DNA of 61,377 nucleotides, taken from Lachnospiraceae bacterium. GTDB taxonomy: Bacteria > Bacillota > Clostridia > Lachnospirales > Lachnospiraceae. Positions 28,801 to 38,500 of the stretch are shown here, in pieces. Below the pieces are notes generated by a model. The model saw nothing but the letters and a program-made list of their open reading frames with translations, ran no database searches and had not been told where the DNA came from. The translations under genes were made by a program, and so were the position numbers. The stretch spans positions 1 to 61,377 of the forward strand of contig CAJTEW010000019.1 in NCBI GenBank assembly GCA_910575605.1, in the 5' to 3' direction. Within the stretch, counting starts at the first letter, position 1. Each line of letters opens with the position of its first letter.

Positions 28801-29193
28801 GGAGAAAGGGATATGACTATCGGCCTCAGTAAGATGATCAAGAAGAATTCCGGAGGCGAGGGACAGAATCCGCTTTACGTCGCCCTTCTTGCAAGCTTTG
28901 CACAGATTTACCGAATTAACCTGTCGCCTAAGTTAAAACGTTCGCCTACGATCCGTCTGGTAGTGCTTGACGAGGCCTTTTCCAAAATGGATGCGGAAAA
29001 GGTGGCAAGCTGTATTTCTCTGATTAGAGGGTTGGGTTTCCAGGCGATTATAAGCGCGACAAATGATAAGATACAGAATTATCTGGAAAATGTAGATAAG
29101 ACCTTTGTCTACGCAAATCCGAATAAAAAGCATATATCCATTCAGGAATTTGAAAAGGTGGAATTTGACCAGCTCGCGGCAGGAGAGGAGTAG
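25774..29193 (+). CDS. jetC: Wadjet SMC-like ATPase JetC
   Basis: A 1139-aa SMC/MukB-like motor. Walker A GHSGSGKST lies at about residues 36-44. Coiled coils run at about 250-430 and 620-830 around a hinge-like globular region (about 460-620). The C-terminal ABC signature GGEGQNPLYVALLASF is near 1030 and Walker B RLVVLDEAFSKMD near 1060. JetC extrudes DNA loops and senses small closed circles. A TTG at 25774 is the likely start because GAGGAGG lies just upstream, inside jetB, and the first residues fit the family. All ATPase motifs are intact. Confidence 0.9.
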   Translation: MEKKQAFRALSKICLNNWHYIDKKILSLNEGINFFTGHSGSGKSTVIDAMQIVLYANTDGRRFFNKAAADDSDRTLIEYLRGMVNISENNESQYLRNQNFSSTIVLEFQNTVTMERQCVGVVFDVETAQGEISRLFFWHMGGLLVNQYRTGKRCLTTMEIREYLQRNFTAERFYCGPSNERFRRQLYDVYLGGLDGEKFPRLFKRAIPFRMNIKLEDFVKEYICMEQDIHIEDLQESVLQYGRMQSKIEETLAEIGRLNEIRAAYEEYREAERSKEACDYQIRRLEMLQSEAKSLGLKNKITERGEDIRQQEAVLHKLTGEQELLQKEYEELLIRIANSGYSGMEQELLALNETLERLEGSKSRWKKTAERLKEWKKTDIASNQIIWDVEKFDAGTITEGELTRLQETFQEIHEDLEEERREADSELRAVKKEEKEAREELKELRQGKKAYPRELEEARYELRNRLRERCGAFVNVQILADLLDIREERWRNAVEGYLGGNKLLLVVEPKYAKDAMEIYQEMDRKKFNRAAVLDSEKVLAEKHPVREGALAEEVIAGEPHVRSYIDFVLGNVMKCENMNELRKYRIGVMPDCMLYHNFRLQHMNPEYYTRRAYIGEMSMRQRILRLEERCRTLQEKRLPLQEMLEEIRKTMQLETLSQPAADYMQQLNDMEQIPGKTRRKKQLTEKMKKLKAETVDALEKDKRELAAKQAEKAGQIDRERKAVWSNQSDIQKFKEELVAVEGQLKDQHISFEEFKKKLLKEADSGKAGTEDAPSKLREYEAQFIQYLNSRRSENYDYLKRQKMSESYPLKETEDAKYQRLVGIRSEYIRNYPDRSFSTVIKDNIPYDKLMESLQCDKLNTYRETAKEQAQSAVEHFKDDFIFKIRSAIREAYQRRDELNRVISRMDFGKDKYQFVITKNKGADGKYYKMFMDDSLNIQPSQLTNHMDNQLNMFTMEHEDQYGEMMNELIGIFIPPENATKEELDEARRNMDKYADYRTYLSFDMQQIVKGERDMTIGLSKMIKKNSGGEGQNPLYVALLASFAQIYRINLSPKLKRSPTIRLVVLDEAFSKMDAEKVASCISLIRGLGFQAIISATNDKIQNYLENVDKTFVYANPNKKHISIQEFEKVEFDQLAAGEE

Positions 29194-29197
29194 GTGC

Positions 29198-30385
29198 ATG
29201 TATCTTGTAAAAAAAATTATTGATAAGTGTGAAAAAAGCTCTGCGGACTGGCGTCCCGGCGCGTCCGGGGGACGGACTATGAGGATTGAGCAGGCGGATT
29301 ATGACAAAGCCGGAAAGACTGTTTTGGTTGGAGAAATTCTTAAGCTTAAGGAAATGGGACTTCTGTCGGATGTAAAATGGGTCATCCGCGGAAGTGATGC
29401 AGAACGGATTGCTTACCGGGTAGAGGATCTGCAGGGTTTTTACAGGCTCTGGCAGAGGGAGAATGTGTCGTTTTGTCCGAAACAAGAGCGTATCTGTATC
29501 TATCAGGAGCGTCTTAAGCAGGAATTACAACAGCAGTTTCACAAGGAATGGATTGCAGATTATATAAAATGGCTGGTTGAGAGGCTTATGCGGGGATCGC
29601 TTCCCGGAGATTTGGAAAAGCTTGCGCTCTATCTTCCTTCTCTCAGAGGAATTGACAGTCTGACAGAGCCGGTATTTAAGAGGGTTTTTAGTAAAAGATG
29701 GCTTGGAAACTCGAAGACCTTTGAGAAGGAAGCCGAGAAGCACATCATTACTCTTGCCAGAACCTGGTGTAAGGAAATAGACGAGGGTATGGACGATAAG
29801 ACCGTTCTGTCCCAGCTCTATATTGAAGAATATGCACAGGAGCTTGCAGTGAAGGGACCACTTAAGCTTGTACTCTCAGATTTCAAGATAGATTTGTCCG
29901 TATTTTCTTACGGTGCGGTGCTGAACAGTGAAACGCTGAAATATGGGGAGCTGTGTGAAGAGCAGACGGATATCCGGCGTGTAGTGACAATAGAGAATAA
30001 GGCAAATTTCATTTCAGCTTCATATGAACCCCATACATTATATATTTTCAGTCATGGATATTTTTCTCCCCGGGAGAGGGAGTTTTTAATCAGACTGCGG
30101 GATATTCTTGAGGGTAACGGGCATGCGGAATATTTCCACAGCGGGGATTTGGATTACGGCGGTATTCGTATTTTTGAGTATATCAGGAAACGGATATTTC
30201 CAGAAGTAAAGCCTCTGAATATGGATGCTTCTCTTTTTGAAGAATATAAAGAATATACAGAAAAAATAGAAGACGGCACAAAGGCAAAGCTGGCAAGGAT
30301 GGAAGTATCCGGGGAAATGTCCGCCCTTGCCGAGAAAATATTAGAGAGCGGATGCGTACTTGAGCAGGAATGCCTTCTTATATAA
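29198..30385 (+). CDS. jetD: Wadjet nuclease JetD (DUF3322/DUF2220, TOPRIM)
   Basis: A 395-aa nuclease. An N-terminal arm/CAP-like DUF3322 part (about residues 1-190) precedes a C-terminal TOPRIM-like DUF2220 domain. Catalytic acids are visible: glutamate in TIENKANF near 265 and DLD in GDLDYGGIRI near 316-319. JetD linearises plasmids captured by the JetABC motor. GGAGAGGAG sits before the ATG at 29198, 4 bp after jetC. The four genes appear intact, so the system is predicted functional. Confidence 0.9.
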   Translation: MYLVKKIIDKCEKSSADWRPGASGGRTMRIEQADYDKAGKTVLVGEILKLKEMGLLSDVKWVIRGSDAERIAYRVEDLQGFYRLWQRENVSFCPKQERICIYQERLKQELQQQFHKEWIADYIKWLVERLMRGSLPGDLEKLALYLPSLRGIDSLTEPVFKRVFSKRWLGNSKTFEKEAEKHIITLARTWCKEIDEGMDDKTVLSQLYIEEYAQELAVKGPLKLVLSDFKIDLSVFSYGAVLNSETLKYGELCEEQTDIRRVVTIENKANFISASYEPHTLYIFSHGYFSPREREFLIRLRDILEGNGHAEYFHSGDLDYGGIRIFEYIRKRIFPEVKPLNMDASLFEEYKEYTEKIEDGTKAKLARMEVSGEMSALAEKILESGCVLEQECLLI

Positions 30386-30450
30386 TCAGAAAATATACCC
30401 TCTGTTCAACTGAGGGTAATGTTGACAGTTTTAGTGTAAATGGAGGAATT

Positions 30451-31773
30451 ATGGAAAACAGAATAGAAAAATATGTAGAAAATCTTGCGGGGCTTATCAG
30501 AAAGGAAACAGTATCTGTATTTGAACGCGGACCGAGTCCGGAGAAGTTCAGAGAGTTCCATGAACTGTTAAAAGAAACCTTTCCGGATATTTCCGGGGCT
30601 TGTGAATGGGAGGATTTTGAGGGGAGCCTTCTTCTTAAGTGGAAGGGGAGGGAAAATAAAAAGCTTCCGGTTATGTTCATGAATCATCATGATGTGGTGG
30701 AGGCGCCGGGAAAATGGGAGCATGAACCGTTTTCCGCGGACGTGGCAGAGGGAAGGCTCTGGGGTCGGGGAACGCTGGATACAAAGGGCGGACTATGGGC
30801 TATGCTTCAGGCTGCGGACGAGCTGACGGCAGAGGGCTTTGTGCCGGAGAGAGACGTATATTTCGAGTCCTCCTGTACCGAAGAAACAACAGGCAGGGGT
30901 GCAAGGATGATTGCAGAGGCATTAGAGAAGAGAAATATCAGGTTCGAGATGATTTTTGACGAGGGGGGCATGATTCTTCATGAGCCAATCGACGGGGTAG
31001 ACGGAACCTTTGCAATGGTAGGAGTGGGAGAAAAGGGAAACTGTATTATAAGATTTATTGCCCGGTCCGCTGGCGGTCATGCGTCAACTCCGGGGAAAAA
31101 TACACCCTTAGTCAGACTGGGGGCCTTTATGGCAGAGGTGGACAGAAAATGTCCCTTCAAAAGTGAAATCAGTCCAGTTATAAAGGAAATGTTTAAAAGA
31201 TTTGCTCCCTATATGGGTGCTGCAGGATTTATCACGGGTCATACACAGGCTTTTGAAGGGCTCTTAAAGGCAGTTATGCCGGGACTTTCGCCGGCAGCAG
31301 GGGCAATGCTTAAGACAACGCTGGCATTTACAATGGCACAGGCGTCGGAAGGAAGAAATGTACTTCCTCAGACAGCATGGGTAGTAGGGGACATGAGGTT
31401 TTCCCACCATCAGGGAGAAAAGTCTTCTCTTATGGCGCTTAAGCCAATTGCAGATAAATACGGTATAGAAATAAAGATCGTAGAGCACGGCATTGATTCA
31501 GGGCTTGCGGACTATAATAGTGAAGGTTTCCAGTTGATTGAGAAAGCTGTAAAGGCAGTTTACCCGGAGGTGGACGTAGCTGTCCCTTATGTCATGACAG
31601 GAGCCTCTGATTCCCGGTTTTTCGGCCGGATATGTAAGAACTGCTTCCGGTTTGTGCCTTTTAAGATAGACAAGCAGCAGCTTGACAGTATTCACGGCCT
31701 GAATGAAAACATTGATATTGATACATTAGTCCCCGCTGTAGACTATTACAAATACTTGATGAGAGAGGTATAA
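30451..31773 (+). CDS. M20 family metallopeptidase/amidohydrolase
   Basis: A 440-aa zinc-dependent hydrolase of the ArgE/DapE/ACY1 group. Metal ligands are seen in MNHHDVV near residue 80, GRGTLDTKGG near 110, SCTEETTGRG near 142 and a late histidine near IHGLNENI. A dimerisation domain covers about 195-300. GGAGG precedes the start. It ends 3 bp before a YfcC-type transporter gene, a common pairing in which a transporter imports peptides or acylated amino acids that the hydrolase processes. The precise substrate is unknown. Confidence 0.85.
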   Translation: MENRIEKYVENLAGLIRKETVSVFERGPSPEKFREFHELLKETFPDISGACEWEDFEGSLLLKWKGRENKKLPVMFMNHHDVVEAPGKWEHEPFSADVAEGRLWGRGTLDTKGGLWAMLQAADELTAEGFVPERDVYFESSCTEETTGRGARMIAEALEKRNIRFEMIFDEGGMILHEPIDGVDGTFAMVGVGEKGNCIIRFIARSAGGHASTPGKNTPLVRLGAFMAEVDRKCPFKSEISPVIKEMFKRFAPYMGAAGFITGHTQAFEGLLKAVMPGLSPAAGAMLKTTLAFTMAQASEGRNVLPQTAWVVGDMRFSHHQGEKSSLMALKPIADKYGIEIKIVEHGIDSGLADYNSEGFQLIEKAVKAVYPEVDVAVPYVMTGASDSRFFGRICKNCFRFVPFKIDKQQLDSIHGLNENIDIDTLVPAVDYYKYLMREV

Positions 31774-31776
31774 TTT

Positions 31777-33183
31777 ATGGGTGAAGCAAAGAAAAAAAGC
31801 AAGGGTTTGGATATCAGTGCAAAATCCTTTATTACAGCGACTCTGATTATATTTGCCCTGATGGTTATTACCTATATTTTAACCTTTATTATCCCGGGCG
31901 GTGAATATGCACGGATTGCTGATGAAAATGGGAATATGATTATAGACCCTGATGGACAGTTTACCAGAATTCAGGGAGGACTGCCCTTTTATAAATGGTT
32001 ACTTTCTCCGTTTCTCGTGCTGGCGGCAGACGGCGGAGGAACTATTGCTGCAGTTATTCTTTTTTTGCTGATTGTGGGAGGATCCTTTAACTGCCTGGAT
32101 AAATGTGGGCTTATGGGATATATGCTGCAGAAAATTGTACATAAATATGGAAGAGTAAGATACCAGCTTATGAGTATTATTGTACTTTTCTTTATGCTGC
32201 TAGGTTCTTTTATCGGATCCTTTGAGGAATGTGTGCCTCTTGTGCCGATTGTTGCAGCCCTTTCATTAAGACTGGGGTGGGATGCTCTTACAGGAATGGG
32301 TATGAGTGTTCTTGCAGTAAGCTGCGGTTTTGCGGCAGGTGTATGTAATCCCTTTACTGTGGGAGTGGCACAAGGGCTTGCGGGATTACCTATGTTTTCC
32401 GGGGCATGGCTTCGGGCAGTGTCCTTTGTCCTGATATACATGCTGCTTCTGCTTTTCCTTAAGAATCATGCAGGAAAGGTAGAAAAACCTATTACGGCCG
32501 GAACACAGGAGCAGTTTGAAAAGCAGGAGAATATGGAGAAGGGTATTCTTTGCTTTTCCGGAATTTTGATTATAGGAATCATCCTTGTGTTATCATCAGG
32601 CTTTTTGAAAGCGCTTCAGGATTATACTATGATTATTGTTGCAGTCATGTTTCTTGTGGCAGGCATAGCCGCGCCAGTCCTATGTAACATGAAAGGAAAA
32701 GCGTTGGCCTCCTGTTTTGGCGCAGGAAGCGCAAGCATCTGCCCAGCTATCCTCATGATCCTAATGGCAAGCTCAATTAAATATACAATGGTGGAGGCGA
32801 ATGTGTTAGATACTATTCTTCATGGCGCTGTTACGCTGGCAGGAGGTTTTCCTAAATGGGCGGTGATTATGTTTATTTATGCTATTGTACTGGGGATGAA
32901 CTTTTTTATAGGCTCCGGGTCGGCAAAGGCATTTCTTCTTATACCGCTTATTGTTCCAATTGCGCAGATTTTTGGAATCTCTTCTCAGCTTTGCATTTTG
33001 GCATTTGCCTTTGGAGACGGCTTTTCCAATGTATTTTATCCAACGAATCCAGTGCTTTTGATCTCACTTGGTCTTGCAGGCGTAAGCTACGGCGAATGGT
33101 TTAAGTGGAGCTGGAAATTTCAGGCGCTGAACCTTATGCTGACTTCGGGAATTTTGCTTATGGGGCTTGCGGTGGGGTATTAA
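31777..33183 (+). CDS. YfcC/DcuC-type membrane transporter (AA permease/antiporter)
   Basis: A 468-aa integral membrane protein with about 11-12 hydrophobic helices, starting KSFITATLIIFALMVITYIL. IIPGGEYAR and GSFIGSFEECVPLVPI are typical of the YfcC (DcuC superfamily, PF03606) carriers. Members exchange C4-dicarboxylates or basic/other amino acids. It is co-transcribed with the upstream M20 hydrolase, so a peptide- or amino-acid-derived substrate is likely. Confidence 0.8.
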   Translation: MGEAKKKSKGLDISAKSFITATLIIFALMVITYILTFIIPGGEYARIADENGNMIIDPDGQFTRIQGGLPFYKWLLSPFLVLAADGGGTIAAVILFLLIVGGSFNCLDKCGLMGYMLQKIVHKYGRVRYQLMSIIVLFFMLLGSFIGSFEECVPLVPIVAALSLRLGWDALTGMGMSVLAVSCGFAAGVCNPFTVGVAQGLAGLPMFSGAWLRAVSFVLIYMLLLLFLKNHAGKVEKPITAGTQEQFEKQENMEKGILCFSGILIIGIILVLSSGFLKALQDYTMIIVAVMFLVAGIAAPVLCNMKGKALASCFGAGSASICPAILMILMASSIKYTMVEANVLDTILHGAVTLAGGFPKWAVIMFIYAIVLGMNFFIGSGSAKAFLLIPLIVPIAQIFGISSQLCILAFAFGDGFSNVFYPTNPVLLISLGLAGVSYGEWFKWSWKFQALNLMLTSGILLMGLAVGY

Positions 33184-33234
33184 GAGTGTATCCCTACGGT
33201 ATGAACTTTGGAAAAAAGGGGCAGGTTTTGAACT

Positions 33235-33270
33235 ATTATGACATAAAATCTGGGTGTTTTATGTCATAAT
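33235..33270. repeat. perfect inverted repeat downstream of the transporter gene
   Basis: Fourteen-nt perfect arms (33235-33248, 33257-33270; ATTATGACATAAAA) around an 8-nt loop. The 3' flank is only weakly T-rich, so it may be an operator or a rho-independent terminator of moderate strength for the peptidase-transporter operon. Confidence 0.6.
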
Positions 33271-33311
33271 TTGGTAAATAAAAACAAAAATAAAAAAATG
33301 GAAAAAAGGAC

Positions 33312-33339
33312 TTGATTTTTGAAAAATTTCCGGTATAAT
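33312..33339 (+). promoter_or_regulatory. tRNA promoter
   Basis: TTGATT (33312-33317) and TATAAT (33334-33339) with a 16-nt spacer, 35 bp before the tRNA-Gln gene. A TTCGCTGG...CCAGCGAA hairpin lies between. Confidence 0.65.
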
Positions 33340-33373
33340 AATATATGTTCGCTGGATGAACCAGCGAAATTGA

Positions 33374-33444
33374 TGCGGATTGGTGTAACGGCAGCACAGC
33401 AGACTCTGACTCTGTTAGTAGAGGTTCAAATCCTCTATCCGTAG
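33374..33444 (+). tRNA. tRNA-Gln (anticodon CTG)
   Basis: Acceptor TGCGGAT pairs with ATCCGTA (one G-U). The anticodon stem GCAGA/TCTGT encloses loop CTCTGAC with anticodon CTG at positions 34-36. The T-arm AGAGG-TTCAAAT-CCTCT is canonical. CCA is not encoded. Confidence 0.9.
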
Positions 33445-33494
33445 TCCTTGGCAGGGGCGCCGGATGTTTTTATTTGCAGCATCCGGCTACATAA

Positions 33495-33568
<74 letters not shown>

Positions 33569-33581
33569 TTAGTGGATAGAG

Positions 33582-33622
33582 ATACCGGGATCCTTATAAA
33601 ATAAGGGTTCCGGTATTTTCTT
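33582..33622 (+). terminator. terminator of the tRNA transcript
   Basis: ATACCGG...CCGGTAT stem with an extended inner pairing, followed by TTTCTTTT. It overlaps the 3' end of the minus-strand integrase remnant. Confidence 0.75.
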
Positions 33623-33890
33623 TTAGATATAAATTAGTTATTTGAATTACTTGATATGTCATTTTTTGTGGTTGTTCTAACACTGATTTTGAAGCAGTAG
33701 AAGTATGGGGCATTAATACACCATTTAGCTGTTCGGACTTCTGTTTTGTATGGTATTTCTGAATATGCGTATAGATATTCATGGTAGTATAAAAGTCAGC
33801 ATGTCCGAGCCATTCCTGGATGTCCTTTGGATGCCAGCCTAATTCAAAAAGCATAGAGGCGGTTGAATGGCAGAGTGCATGAAAAGTCAT
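33594..33890 (-). pseudogene. C-terminal remnant of a tyrosine recombinase (integrase)
   Basis: 98 codons covering the last part of a phage-type integrase. FHALCHSTASMLFE corresponds to the HxxR box with the catalytic arginine replaced by cysteine. WLGHADFYTTMNIYTHI supplies the second histidine and the nucleophile tyrosine. The N-terminal and arm-binding domains are missing and box II arginine is lost, so it is inactive. It faces the tRNA-Pro gene, the classic position of an integrase at one island end. Confidence 0.85.
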
Positions 33891-34300
33891 ATCAAGAGTT
33901 ACTTAGTTATTAGCATTTTAACAATTATAGATTATTGAATGTGAAATTCATAGAAACAATGAAATTATAGATAAAATCGGGAGATCATATAAATGCAGTT
34001 TATTTCACAAGGAAGCTTTAGATAGAATATCATTTACTACTTCATTAGGAAAGAGCCTCAAACAAATATATATCCAGAGGAATATCCGGAATATTTCCGG
34101 GTGGTTGATTTACGAAACGGTAAAAAAATAGAAATGTAAACCGCTTATTTGATACAAAAGGAATCAACAGAATATCGGGAAAACCGCTGAAAACAAGGGA
34201 TTCCGGCACGTTAGGTGTTGCTGGAATCCCTTGTTTGCTTTTGGGGCTGCGTCGGGGTAGCATGGGAACAGCGGATGTGAATAGCCACAGTGGTCATAAA
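33891..34300. other. remnant DNA between integrase and IS21-like repeats
   Basis: No complete gene. A short in-frame stretch at about 34057-34139 (YPEEYPEYFRVVDLRNGKK) is protein-like with no start. A strong hairpin at 34191-34236 (AAACAAGGGATTCC arm, 14 bp) followed by GCTTTT is an intrinsic terminator. The region looks like eroded mobile DNA. Confidence 0.4.
34191..34242 (+). terminator. intrinsic terminator in the island remnant
   Basis: A 14-bp stem plus further inner pairing and a T-rich tail. No intact gene feeds into it, so it probably belonged to a deleted gene. Confidence 0.7.
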
Positions 34301-34394
34301 TCTGACCCCTCTGTGGTTGTTTTGACCCCTATGGCTGTGAATGTGACCCCTGTGGTCACGGTTTTGACCCCTCCCCTTTTCCAATCTGACCCCT
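34301..34394. repeat. five phased TGACCCCT repeats (IS21-type end remnant)
   Basis: Copies of nTGACCCCT at 34301, 34321, 34342, 34363 and 34385, spaced about 20-22 bp (two helical turns). Ends of IS21-family elements carry several such short repeats bound by the IstA transposase. No istA/istB gene follows, so this is a solo end or relic. Alternatively the array is a phased binding site for a regulator of the following gene. Confidence 0.55.
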
Positions 34395-34516
34395 CTGAAC
34401 GTTATCGAAGAAGCCGCTCAGATACGCTTGAAAAAGAGCAGATGCTTTAGTATAATGGAAGCATGGCAGAGACAGGAATCTGATAGGATGTCTGCCATTC
34501 ATGAGAAAGGCGGTAG

Positions 34517-35503
34517 ATGCCATTGAAAGCAGATACGATCACAAAGGATTATGTTAAAGATGCAGGCGTGTTTGCCGATATTTTTAATTACTATATTTAC
34601 GGAGGGCGGCAGGTGATCCTGCCGGAGCAGCTTACAGAGCGTGACTCCACTAAGATCGCGCTGCCATACGGTGCGGACGGCGCAGTGGTTCCTGTCCAGA
34701 AATTCCGTGATGTGCAGAAGTTGTATGCGGCAATGACGGACGGAAAGATTGAATATGTCCTTTATGGAGCGGAGAACCAGGCCGAAATTCATTATGCCAT
34801 GGCTGTGAAGAACAATCTTTATGATGCGCTGGAGTATGCAGGGCAGGTGGAAGAGGCGGCAAAGTCACACCGGAAGGAAATGAAGCAGAAAAAAGAACAG
34901 GGAAAAACATCCGCTGATGAGGATAGGAAAACATTAAGTGCAGGTGAATTTTTAAGCGGTTTTTGGAAAGAGGATAGGCTGATACCATCCATTACGGTGA
35001 CTATATTTTTCGGCCCGGAAGAGTGGGATGGGCCGTTAAGCCTGTTAGAAATGATGGATGTGTCAGATCCGGATGTGCTTGCCTGCATGGATAATTACCA
35101 TGTGCGAATGATAGCCCCTGCACAGATGTCTGATGAGGAGATTATGAAGTTCCAGTCCAGCCTGCGGGAGGTCATGCTGTTCATCAAATATTCAAAAGAT
35201 AGTGAGAATTTAAGCAGGATATTGGAAGCCAATGCGAAGCGTTTTATGGAAGTGGAGCGAAGGGCGGCAGATGTGATTGAAGCGATCACAAGTTCTGGAA
35301 TAAAATATGATGAAAGTGAAGAGGTGGTTAATGTGTGTCAGGCGATTCAGGAAATAAGGAAAGAATCTGAGAAGAAAAAAGCTCAAGAAGTAGCTGGAAA
35401 CTTGTACAGAATGGGACTTGATATTGAAAAGATAGCACAGGCGGTTGGTTATGCTGTGGAAACAGTAAAAGGATGGATTGGGATTGAGGGAAGTACTCCT
35501 TAA
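34517..35503 (+). CDS. Rpn family nuclease/putative transposase
   Basis: A 328-aa protein related to Rpn recombination-promoting nucleases. The core shows LYGAENQAEIHYAMAVKN near residue 82 (E-x-Q-like catalytic glutamate region), an acidic/lysine-rich low-complexity segment near 115-140, and ITVTIFFGPEEWDGPLSL further on. The C-terminus ends in short helices (NLYRMGLDIEKIAQAVG) like the first Rpn gene. AAAGGCGG precedes the start. It ends about 60 bp before the two-gene helicase system and may be an unrelated island passenger. Confidence 0.65.
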   Translation: MPLKADTITKDYVKDAGVFADIFNYYIYGGRQVILPEQLTERDSTKIALPYGADGAVVPVQKFRDVQKLYAAMTDGKIEYVLYGAENQAEIHYAMAVKNNLYDALEYAGQVEEAAKSHRKEMKQKKEQGKTSADEDRKTLSAGEFLSGFWKEDRLIPSITVTIFFGPEEWDGPLSLLEMMDVSDPDVLACMDNYHVRMIAPAQMSDEEIMKFQSSLREVMLFIKYSKDSENLSRILEANAKRFMEVERRAADVIEAITSSGIKYDESEEVVNVCQAIQEIRKESEKKKAQEVAGNLYRMGLDIEKIAQAVGYAVETVKGWIGIEGSTP

Positions 35504-35563
35504 GTTAAGACGTTTTTCCTGTTAGCAGGAATAGAAGTAGTTCATTGAGAGAGGCTGATATTA

Positions 35564-38500
35564 ATGTACATTAAGAATAGAGAAGAATACTGTAAGATTC
35601 CGATTTCTGCACTGAACTTTTCTACAAGAACGTTCAATTGTTTAAAGCGCGCTAACATTAGCACGCTTTATTTGCTTATTGAGAATATTGAAAATCTAGA
35701 AGAAATCCGCAACATGGGATCAAAGAGTATTGCTGAAATCGATGAACTTCTCCATGTAATAGAGGCAAACGGAATATTACAACTTGATGATTTTAAAGAT
35801 AAAATCAAAAGATCTGGATTAGCCGTTGGGAAAAGACCATCACTTCCAGAAGAAATATTACGTCGTCCCGCATCAGATTTGGATGTTTCGGTACGGATTT
35901 GTAATTGTTTTATCATAGAGCATATTGAGACAATAGGTCAAGTGTTAGATTTAGACCATGCAGATATTCTACACTTGAAGAATATGGGAACCCTTTCGCA
36001 GCAACAGCTTCTGGAACAGATAGATCTTCTTTATAAACTGAGAGAAGACTATTTTAAGCCTGCTCTTATTGAGTCCGAATCGGATGAGGATCCGATGATA
36101 GAACATCAATTTGCCGAAAAGGGATTTGATTTTCCGGTAATTGACAAACTTGTTGAGCAGTTTGCTTTTAAAATTGGACATATGACAGAGTGGTTCAATC
36201 TATCTCGTCAAAGCATATATAATGTAATTGATAAAAGGTCACCAAAACGCCGAGAAATCTGGACGGGCAAAAGACTGACTGAAAGTGAGAGGGATATCCT
36301 ACTCAAATTAATTTCTGTCAGAAAATTTGATTACAATGATGAAAATGTAATCTGTTATTGCATGAATGATCGACAGGGTGACTTAAGCTGTATCTTTGTG
36401 TATGAAAATGAGATTAAGTGCTTCTTCCTTGCGGACTTGCCAGAAAGCTTACAGCAGATGATAATGGATATTAATTTCCACAGATTTTCAGAACGTGAAC
36501 TTTCGGGCGAAGCGGATGGAGATATTGTTTATTGCATTAAAAAACCTTATTTTATGCCCAAATATCCTGAAAAATTCAGGATAAATGCACAGCTTAGAGG
36601 GCTTTCTGCTGATGAATATGCAATTTATTTGTCAGGTTATCCCATAGGTGATGCAAGAGCTGTTAATGATAATCAGATAGTGGCGTTCTTTCAGGGAAAT
36701 CTTATTGATGGAAAAGTATACATATCTTCTGATCCTAAAAATCAGTGGATTAGATCCCTGGCATCCAGAAATGGATATGCAATTAAGAACTTTATTGAAT
36801 TTTATGGTTTTGAATCTAAATTAGATGGGACAGAGCTTACATCAGATGGTGCCAGAGAACGTCATATTGAGGAACTGAAGCAGTATATCGTTTGTGACAA
36901 TGTGGTTTATTTTCCTACGGATTCCAGAATTTACAGGATTCTTAATACATACTGCTATAATAAAGGTTACTCCCTGAGTGAATATATAAAAGTGCTTGGC
37001 TTTGAACGCTCAATGGAACGGCCAGGGCTTGTTCAGGACATTCTTGAACAGGATATGATGGAACGCCATAGCGACGGAAAATTTGAAGATAAGGTGTTTG
37101 CGCATTATCCGCTTCTCGGAAGCAAGATTCTTAAGCAGGAAACATTGGATAAGTTGAATGAAAACACTAGAAAGTATATTGATACAGTTCTGAGAAACCC
37201 GCTTGCAAAGATGACTTTGCGTGCAGAAATGCAGATAACGTTAGCTCTTATCAATCATGCAAAAAACTGGAAGAATGAAGAGAACAGTAACTTTTGGAAT
37301 TTTATTTCACTACAATTTGGGTATCGTGATACAAACGGTGCTGTGGTTCGCCTTTTGCAGGCTTCGCTTGAAAGTGCAATGAAGAAGAATCACAGACTTT
37401 TCGTCGAAGATGCCAATGGTCGTGCATTTAAATCCACGGCTGTTATCCATGCTCTCAGTACAAGAAAATCGTGGATGGCTTTATTCGATTTTTTGTTTGA
37501 TTTTTATAAGAATAATCTGAATTGGAAGATGATTCCGGGAGATCCTTTGCTTGAAGTAATGATTCAATCGCTACAGCAAAAGTTAAGTGGAGAAAATACT
37601 GAGGATACAGAACTTACAATCAGTTCTCGTGTATATTCATTCCAGGAAGGTATCCGTAAGCTCATTCTTTTACGGCCAGTCTTTACTCACAAGCTGTTTG
37701 AAAAGCTGATTGCTAAGATAGAGGCTTTGATTAATTCTGAGGAAATGCCAGTAAAAACCTATGAGGAGAAGCTTTGTGAAGAGTGGTTCAAAGATAAGGT
37801 TACTGCTATTGCAAATACCAGAAAGACAGAGCATCAGGTTCAGAATGGACAACGGGATATTGCTATTGACTATTCCCGAATCAGAACAAAGATGGTGTTG
37901 AAGAACGAGAATGATGTGCAGCTAGTGGTACCGGATATTCGTTTGAAAAGCGAAAATGTCAGTAAAGCTATGCTTACTTTTTATTACAGTGGAGCAATTG
38001 TATATCAGCAAAGCTTAAGCTGGTATGGAAATGAACTTGGAAAAACATTAAATGGGGTTTCTGTTTCTTTGCCTGCTTTTAACAGGGATATCAATGAACT
38101 GGATATTCAAGTGCAGATTACCTGTGATAATGAAGAAATATATAACTCCGACGATACATTATATCGCCATATGCTGATATTCTCCGGAACAACGGAAATT
38201 AACGTTGGCCAATTGAAGCGTGGTAATTATACACTGGTTATGCCATACACTGTTGCTTTTGAAGCTGAAAAGACAGAAGCTACGGATATAGATACTTTTA
38301 AGGTGGGAGGTCTTAAAGCATTCTTCGTTGAATTGAAAGATGGTTTTGTGCTTACGGTAGGAGGGAAACTGCTTTCCTTTGACAGCATTGGAGGAACAGA
38401 TATCCGTGTTTTTCCACCTGCAGAATCTGCTGTTCTTCCCACTGTGAGTGTGGAAGATGCGGAATATTATTTTGCTTATCGCGATGGCTTTTGTAACATC

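Noticed and set aside
34301-34394. CRISPR array
   Set aside because: Repeats are only 8-9 bp with no spacers of CRISPR length and no cas genes in the window.
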